Part shown: positions 59,300 through 64,000 of the stretch, piece after piece
Position numbering within the stretch: position 1 is the first letter of the stretch
Layout: each line of letters opens with the position of its first letter
NCBI RefSeq assembly: GCF_002927045.1
Contig: NZ_PRDW01000003.1
Location: forward strand, 238,243 to 302,242
DNA length: 64,000 bases
Source: Mycetohabitans endofungorum
GTDB lineage: Bacteria > Pseudomonadota > Gammaproteobacteria > Burkholderiales > Burkholderiaceae
Direction of reading: 5' to 3'
Translations under genes and position numbers: made by a program
Notes under the pieces: generated by a model
The model's input: only the letters and a program-made list of their open reading frames with translations
Databases searched by the model: none
Told to the model about the DNA's origin: nothing

Positions 59300-59716
59300 T
59301 TAGCACAGCCTTGCGTAGATCTTCTCCATCACGGTGCCCGGCCCGATATCGATCCAGGCATCGCTTGCCGGCTTGTAGACGCCGGCGGGCGACCCATCGC
59401 CACGCTTATAGCGGGATTCGAGCAGCCGCCATTGCTTGGCGTGACAGTCCATCTGAGAGCGACCGATCGACACCGCCACCGCGCCGATCGCGCCCGGCGG
59501 CTGCGCCGTGTCCCGCCACGTGGTCCGTGTCGAATAGACGAGGTAGCCGCCTGGATTCTTGCGCGCGCTGTCGGCGTCCAACTCGAATGACAGCTCGCGC
59601 GCGCTCGACAGGTTTATCCACTGGACCGCTTGAGCCGAGCCGCCCGCTATCCCGATGCCAATTCCGATCCCCATTGCCGCGCTGCATGCAAGTGCGCGCC
59701 TCCAGACTCGACGCAT
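59300..59716 (-). CDS. Small secreted protein (surface-adhesin E-like)
   Basis: A 138-residue protein with a signal peptide containing a run of alternating Gly-Ile (MGIGIGIGIAGG), encoded by a short-unit repeat. The mature part resembles the surface-adhesin protein E-like family found in Burkholderia secreted proteins (VQWINLSSARELSFELDADS, a late CHAKQWR cysteine). ATG 59716 has GGAG seven bases upstream. Function unknown. Confidence 0.75.
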   Translation of the reverse strand: MRRVWRRALACSAAMGIGIGIGIAGGSAQAVQWINLSSARELSFELDADSARKNPGGYLVYSTRTTWRDTAQPPGAIGAVAVSIGRSQMDCHAKQWRLLESRYKRGDGSPAGVYKPASDAWIDIGPGTVMEKIYARLC

Positions 59717-59914
59717 TGTTACTCTCCGCAATGACTACAGCCCAGTACCCCAGGCCGGCCCCTGCGCCGGCGCGATATGATCCAACGTACGCAGCATTGA
59801 CGCCTGTACCGGAACATTAACGGGCGTTACACCGGATACTTGACCCGGCCGCCCGGTTCTGCGCGGGCGCACGCAACCGGCACCTGGGGCGCTCGCTCGC
59901 CTTTATCGCCGGGG

Positions 59915-60000
59915 CGGCTGCTAGATTGTAGCGCTTATAGCGGTGCATGCCGTGATTCTGTTTCACGTGCCCGACAATTGCCTCGATGGCTTGTTAGCGT
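59915..60000 (-). mobile_element. IS5-type transposase C-terminal fragment
   Basis: On the minus strand QAIEAIVGHVKQNHGMHRYK is read, a stretch typical of the C-terminal end of IS5-family (IS1106-like) transposases, preceded by an in-frame stop. The same bases in another frame supply the last codons of the adjacent MFS gene. Confidence 0.75.
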
Positions 60001-61186
60001 TTAGATCAGGAGCAGTCCACTGTCGCAACAATCGGTTCAATATAAGCATGCCGCCCAGCAACAGGAGTGCGCCGACGAGCCACACCCAGCCAGTCCATGA
60101 TGCGTAGGACAATGCGTAGAGTGTAGTGGCCACCAGCGGCCCGATCACGCCTACCAGGCTCAGCACACTGGCCAGCGCGCCTTGTAATTCCCCTTGCTTA
60201 TCTTGTGCCACGCGCCGCGACAGTAGCGCTTGCAGCGTGGGCAACACGATTCCACCGGTGACCAGCATCGGCATCACGGCAAATACGACCCAGCCGCGGG
60301 ACGCAAAAGCCATGATTACATACGCCAATCCCTCGATGCCCAGACCCAGCAGGATGGCTCGCTGTTCGCCCAGTCGCGCTGAGGCCGGCTTGACCATCAA
60401 GCTCTGCGTGAGTGCGCGCAGTAAGCCAAACACCGCCAGTGACATCCCGATCATGCGCGGGTCCCAGCCAAAACGGTTTTCGTTATAGATCGGCCACAAT
60501 GAATGCGGTATACGGCCTGCTAACGCTATGATGAAAAATACGGCCAGCAGCGGCAGCACACCAGTATGCCGAATGACACCCTGCAACGCGGCAAAAGGGT
60601 GAATCTCTTTCCAGGCTAGCGCGCGGCGGTGCGGGTGATGGGATTCGGGCAGCGCCCGCCAGGCCAGCACAAAAGTCAATGCGCTCAATAGCGCAGCAAA
60701 GATAAACGGAGACCGTAACGAAGCCTGGCTTAGCAGGCCTCCCAGCACGGGTCCGGCCACCAGACCCAGGCCGAAGCAGGCGTGCAGGTAACCATAGTGA
60801 CTGGCGCGTTGCCCACTAGGTGCGATATCGGCAAGATAGGCGGTCGCCACCACCAAGTTAGCACTCGTCATGCCGGCCACCAAGCGGCCGATTATCAACA
60901 CCCATAGCGAGGGGACGATGGCCATCACGGCATAGTCAATCGTGGCGCCGATTAGCGAGGCCAGCAGCATCGGGCGGCGCCCAAAACGATCACTGAGCGC
61001 GCCGAGCATGGATGAACACAGGCACTGCGCCAGCGCGTAGACGGCCAGCAGCATGCCATACTGGCTGGCGACTGACTCGGTGGCGCTCAACTCGTGCAGC
61101 AGGCTGGGCAACACAGGAATGACAATGCCGCCGCCGATGGCGGCGAGTGTAACGATCATCAAAATGATGCCAAGAGCCGGGTTCAT
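59963..61186 (-). CDS. TetA-like MFS efflux transporter with IS-derived tail
   Basis: A 407-residue, 12-helix transporter closely resembling TetA tetracycline antiporters: IPVLPSLLHEL, LYALAQCLCSSMLGALSDRF-type segment and GRRPMLLASLIGATIDYAVMA, then GQLQGALASVLSL-type KQGELQGALASVLSLVGVIG. TM1 has TLAAIGGG where TetA proteins have TLDAVGIG, so the conserved aspartate is missing. The last 12 or so residues (LNANKPSRQLSGT) come from the IS fragment. ATG 61186 aligns best with TetA starts; an upstream ATG at 61234 is possible. Drug specificity is unproven. Confidence 0.85.
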   Translation of the reverse strand: MNPALGIILMIVTLAAIGGGIVIPVLPSLLHELSATESVASQYGMLLAVYALAQCLCSSMLGALSDRFGRRPMLLASLIGATIDYAVMAIVPSLWVLIIGRLVAGMTSANLVVATAYLADIAPSGQRASHYGYLHACFGLGLVAGPVLGGLLSQASLRSPFIFAALLSALTFVLAWRALPESHHPHRRALAWKEIHPFAALQGVIRHTGVLPLLAVFFIIALAGRIPHSLWPIYNENRFGWDPRMIGMSLAVFGLLRALTQSLMVKPASARLGEQRAILLGLGIEGLAYVIMAFASRGWVVFAVMPMLVTGGIVLPTLQALLSRRVAQDKQGELQGALASVLSLVGVIGPLVATTLYALSYASWTGWVWLVGALLLLGGMLILNRLLRQWTAPDLNANKPSRQLSGT

Positions 61187-61345
61187 AAGGAAGTACGGTA
61201 CGTTGACGGGTTGAATGATGGCGCTCACGACCATCAATGGGCGGCGACGGTGGTGCAATGCACGAGACGCGATAATACAGCGTGAAAGCCTACAGCCTAG
61301 TGTTAGATTTAGCGTGGATGGAATACTGATCTGCTTTAGGAATTC

Positions 61346-61440
61346 TGGACCGACTCGAAAGCGAGTTTTGCGGCAAACTTGACCCTGAAGCAGGGGGTGG
61401 TTTGCCATGAAACGCAAGCGTTTTTCGATCGAACATCGCG
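61346..61440 (+). mobile_element. IS3-type element left end with orfA start
   Basis: About 60 bases of probable IS leader precede an ATG at 61407 reading MKRKRFSIEH, the first ten residues of IS3-family orfA (usually MKRKRFSVEQIV). After that the frame loses similarity, so the element is truncated. Confidence 0.65.
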
Positions 61441-61675
61441 ATCCGTTGCCGCGTCATCGAGATAGTTGCGCGAACATGGGCCTTCACCGATGGCCGGTAC
61501 GCTGGATCGGCCCGTCACATCTGCTGGACAGGCCCGCATCGGCACGACTGACCGGCAGCACGTCGCCGTGCCCGCCCAGGTGGCTCCACAGCCGGACCAT
61601 CAGGTCGCGCTCGATGGTACCGTAGGCGGCGATCACCCCGCGGTACACGTGTGCGGAATGTGTAGGATCGAGCCG
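61441..61675. other. Unassigned sequence in the IS graveyard
   Basis: No gene I can name. On the minus strand one frame reads VYRGVIAAYGTIERDLMVRL and SHLGGHGDVLPVSRADAG, possibly a protein fragment, without recognised family. Flanked by an IS3 fragment and a YciI-like fragment. Confidence 0.35.
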
Positions 61676-61819
61676 CTAAAGCAATAGCGGCACCAGGTGC
61701 TCGAGTTCGAGCATCCCGGCCTTGACCAACGGCAACGACTCGATCATCGCGCGGGCCGCCGGCTCAGAATCGGCTTCGAGAATTGAGCAGGCCCCGCGCT
61801 TGTCGCCGCGATACCAGAG
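61676..61819 (-). pseudogene. YciI/muconolactone isomerase-like C-terminal fragment
   Basis: A 47-codon minus-strand piece, GDKRGACSILEADSEPAARA then MIESLPLVKAGMLELEHLVP, ending at a stop. It resembles the C-terminal half of small ferredoxin-fold proteins related to muconolactone isomerase/YciI (EADSxxEARAxxESLPLVKAG). The N-terminal half is lost at the vapB promoter. Confidence 0.6.
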
Positions 61820-61827
61820 GAGATGCT

Positions 61828-61968
61828 ATGGAAACTAGAACCGTGTTCAAGAACAACAGCACTCAAGCTGTTCGACTGCCCGTTGACGCTCGTTTCAATG
61901 AATCAGTGACAGATGATTTTATGCAAGAGCGTGCCTCGCAAAGGCAATCAGAAAGGGAAGCGCTGTAA
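61828..61968 (+). CDS. vapB: Shortened VapB-type antitoxin
   Basis: A 46-residue antitoxin with a good ribosome binding site (AGAGGAGA). The N-terminal METRTVFKNNSTQAVRLP matches the AbrB-type DNA-binding start of VapB, and the C-terminal VTDDFMQERASQRQSEREAL matches the toxin-binding tail. About 30 residues that usually lie between (including the RxRIITP-type segment) are absent, in frame. DNA binding is probably lost; toxin binding may remain. The stop overlaps the vapC start (TAATG). Confidence 0.8.
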   Translation: METRTVFKNNSTQAVRLPVDARFNESVTDDFMQERASQRQSEREAL

Positions 61969-62381
61969 TGCTGAAATACATGCTGGATACGAACATCGCC
62001 ATCTATGTTATTAAACTCCGTCCCATAGAAATCTTGGATAATTTTAACCGTCATACGGAAATGATGTGTATCAGTACCATAACCTATGCTGAATTGCAGC
62101 ACGGCATCGAAAAGAGCTCAAGACCAGACCATAATCGCCGACAAGTAGAAGATTTTGTGTCCCGTTTAGAAATTTTGGACTATGGCGCTAAGGCCGCTGC
62201 CCATTATGGCGACATTCGTGCAGTGCTTGAACGTGAGGGGCAAATAATCAGTGTAAACGAGCTGCATATTGCAGCGCACGCTAGAAGTGAGGGATTGGTT
62301 GTGGTTACCAACAATGTCCGGGAGTTTGGCCGAGTGCCTGGCTTACGTGTCGAGGATTGGGTAGCGCCTGCGAGACTGTAG
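61968..62381 (+). CDS. vapC: VapC PIN-domain ribonuclease toxin
   Basis: A 137-residue PIN-domain nuclease of type II toxin-antitoxin systems; related VapCs cut initiator tRNA. Acidic residues D7 (MLDTNI) and E42 (YAELQHG) are present, but position 98 is Glu in VNELHIAAHARSEG, where the family usually has Asp (NDLHIAAHA). VTNNVREFGRVPGLRVEDW closes the protein. Base composition is clearly lower in GC than the surroundings, a sign of transfer. Confidence 0.92.
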   Translation: MLKYMLDTNIAIYVIKLRPIEILDNFNRHTEMMCISTITYAELQHGIEKSSRPDHNRRQVEDFVSRLEILDYGAKAAAHYGDIRAVLEREGQIISVNELHIAAHARSEGLVVVTNNVREFGRVPGLRVEDWVAPARL

Positions 62382-62527
62382 CCACGTAAAGGCGTCCAAG
62401 CCGAACCCGAGCGGCCGAGCGCGGCAATCTTGCGCGCCCACCAGTGCGCGCTGCTGCACTCCCCAAGCGCAACACGCCCCGCCCGGCGAAGGCTGAGAAA
62501 CGCTATCAGTTACTGTTGACTGAGACG
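62382..62527. other. Spacer after vapC
   Basis: No recognised gene. A plus-strand frame ending PAKAEKRYQLLLTETLVNKF at about 62550 may be another gene fragment; I cannot assign it. Confidence 0.3.
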
Positions 62528-62695
62528 CTAGTTAACAAATTCACCGGTTTGTAGTTTGCATAGGCGAGCGATATCCGTCGGCGTCGTTCCAATCTTGCCC
62601 ATCGATTCGACTTCACCCCCGTTGATGGCATAGGCGACTGTGATCGATTCCTTATGCACATCCAAACCAACGTATAGCGTGCTATCGTTGTCCAC
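62528..62695 (-). mobile_element. IS110-type transposase N-terminal fragment
   Basis: A 55-codon minus-strand fragment starting at GTG 62695 with CGGAGG upstream: DNDSTLYVGLDVHKESITVA then YAINGGEVESMGKIGTTPTD. This is the DEDD-transposase start of IS110-family elements (first Asp in GLDVHK). It stops after about 50 residues of some 330. Confidence 0.85.
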
Positions 62696-62929
62696 GCTGG
62701 CCTCCGTGGGAAAGTTGCCGGGGCGTGGCCCATGCCCACCCATGCGGCTCTGGCAGTCATGCTAACCCGCGTTGAATGCCCCACGCTAGGCCAGCCACTG
62801 TCTCACGGAAAGTCATACTGACTTACGAGGTAACCGTTTTTTCATAACTGTGAAGCGCAAGTTCAAAAAACGCCAAACACAAACCGAACCAGCCACCCGG
62901 CTTCTGTTTAACAAGCTTGCATGCGTGCT
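62696..62929. other. Spacer between IS110 fragment and decarboxylase remnant
   Basis: Likely part IS110 left flank and part deleted decarboxylase surroundings. No gene is supported. Confidence 0.35.
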
Positions 62930-63705
62930 TTAACCGCTTGTCAACGCCATCAGATCCGGCAGGCGCGAACTCACGCTTGCCAGCATGCGCTGCTTGGCCA
63001 GAATGTCGTCTAACATCGCGCGCGTGGTCGTCGGGTTCGCGAGGACCACGCGAAATAAGACGATTGCCCTGCCCTGCCACCGCTCGGGACGGTGACGCGC
63101 CGACATCAGGCTTGCACCACCCCAGGCTGCGTCGACGTGAAAATGACAGTTGGCCTCGCGCGCCACATCGGCGAGCGCATCGAGCGGATCAATAGCGCCC
63201 ATCTCGGTAGTTCCCGCCATGCCCACGATCGCCATCGGACAAATATTGCAGCGCTGTAGGTCGCGCACGGCCGCACGCAATGCGTCAATGCGAATTCGGT
63301 CCGCTGCATCCACAGGAACCTGGATCAGGTGAAGGCAACCGATCCCAAGCACACCCGCGACCTTGCGCAGCGGATAGTGCCTGCGCTCCGATACAAGGAT
63401 AGTGAGCCCGTCGTAGCCGTAATGGCGAAGCGCCTGCATGAGCCCGACGCGGTTGACTCCGGCGAAGCCAGCCGGGGGCGCAATAAATTATTGCGGCTCG
63501 CCCATAGCGCGGTGAGATTGGCCACTGTGCCGCCCGAGCAGAATCCACCGAGCGCATGATCGCCGCTATGCAGCCATCTTCGATAAAATGCATCGTCCTG
63601 ACCAAAAACCAGCTTATGCAGCATCCCGATGACCTGACACTCAAGCGCCGTCATCGCAGCAGAGGTTTCTATCTTCACGACATTTTGGTTTAGAGTCGCT
63701 AACAC
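62930..63705 (-). pseudogene. Broken pyridoxal-dependent aspartate 1-decarboxylase-like gene
   Basis: Fragments resemble PanP-type group II PLP decarboxylases. Frame one (63705 to about 63475) reads LNQNVVKIETSAAMTALECQ, HKLVFGQDDAFYRRWLHSGD and GGFCSGGTVANLTALWASRN. A frameshift in a G5 run (63474-63478) moves to frame two with LMQALRHYGYDGLTILVSER, IVGMAGTTEMGAIDPLDAL and HFHVDAAWGGASLMS. After HRPERW (near 63076) about 150 or more residues including the PLP lysine are deleted, leaving VLFRVVLANPTTTRAMLDDI. The N-terminus is lost at the IS5 element. Not functional. Confidence 0.85.
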
Positions 63706-64000
63706 AAGTCGTCCACGAAGCGCGAACAGATAACGGCAGCGGCCAAGCAGAGCAAGGCGATATGAATGTCCAGGCGCCGCTCGAAGCGGATGCGCAGCTT
63801 ACCAAAACCGGCAAACCAGGCGTGCGTGCGCTCGACTACCCAGCGATGCCGTCCGAGCCGCTCACGGTTTTCTACGCCGCGACGGGCGATGCGTGCAGTG
63901 ATTGCGCGTTGCTTCAGATAGCGTCGGCAGCGGGCAAAGTCGTAGCCCTTGTCCGCATGCAGTGTGCCCGGGCGTTTGCGCGGCGAACCGCTCAAGCCCG
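63699..64000 (-). mobile_element. IS5-family (IS427-like) transposase, C-terminal part
   Basis: A 99-codon open end of a DDE transposase running off the window. Landmarks: LHADKGYDFARCRRYLKQR, RHRWVVERTHAWFAGFGKL and RFERRLDIHIALLCLAAAVI. The glutamate of the DDE triad is in VVERTH. Its stop (TAG at 63699-63701) abuts the decarboxylase remnant, so the IS end lies within about 10 bases of it and the insertion cut that gene. Confidence 0.92.

Overview
The window is chromosomal DNA of a high-GC betaproteobacterium of the Burkholderia sensu lato group. The evidence is gene order I recognise from that group: dusB-fis, purH, ruvCAB, tyrS-dtd; rplM-rpsI-erpA; pyrC-DUF3025-rnpB; gltIJKL-gdhA; aspS-nudB-clsB; ubiE-Tim44-ubiJ-ubiB; ilvA-queF-yaeQ. 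Several features suggest a host-associated, partly decaying genome, possibly an endofungal lineage such as Mycetohabitans: truncated genes, insertion-sequence remnants, a candidate Hrp-type promoter in front of a candidate secreted effector, and a secreted beta-1,3-glucanase. The genus is my inference; no 16S rRNA or whole-genome marker is present.

Layout. 1-6000: plus-strand housekeeping block (ubiH-type end, dusB, fis, purH, ruvC, ruvA, ruvB). 6100-10160: dtd and tyrS, an M23 peptidase, a broken anmK and erpA. 10230-12690: rpsI-rplM, a previously unmarked intergenic sRNA candidate with an anti-Shine-Dalgarno loop, an OsmC-family protein and RNase P RNA. 12700-15810: DUF3025, pyrC and a class II amidotransferase. 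15860-17240: a PIP/hrpII-box promoter driving a phosphodiester-glycosidase-domain protein. 17300-23200: glutamate/aspartate ABC importer gltIJKL with an internal terminator, glutamate dehydrogenase and a LysR regulator. 23600-27460: nitrate transporter, thioesterase, nitrate-reductase-associated protein and fdhD. 27500-34700: a fatty-acid beta-oxidation operon headed by its TetR regulator and an 18-bp palindromic operator. 34800-49000: conserved minus-strand block (clsB, nudB, aspS, DUF502, FmdB, ubiB, ubiJ, Tim44, ubiE, DUF971, HIT, a 1,357-residue flavin/Fe-S oxidoreductase). 49350-59720: GH64 glucanase, ilvA, queF, yaeQ, a deaminase remnant, marR with an efflux pump, EcsC, an esterase, a CHRD protein and a small secreted protein. 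59900-64000: IS graveyard with a TetA-like transporter, a shortened VapBC module, fragments of four transposase types and a wrecked decarboxylase gene.

Functional links: glutamate uptake and oxidation (gltIJKL, gdhA) sit together. The TetR regulator, acyl-CoA dehydrogenase, FadB-type and FadA-type enzymes and enoyl-CoA hydratase form one beta-oxidation unit. ubiE, ubiJ and ubiB serve ubiquinone synthesis. The last 4 kb shows repeated insertion and deletion, with remnants fused to live genes. Candidates most worth testing are the sRNA at 11407-11498 and the Hrp-box-driven glycosidase at 15863-17240.
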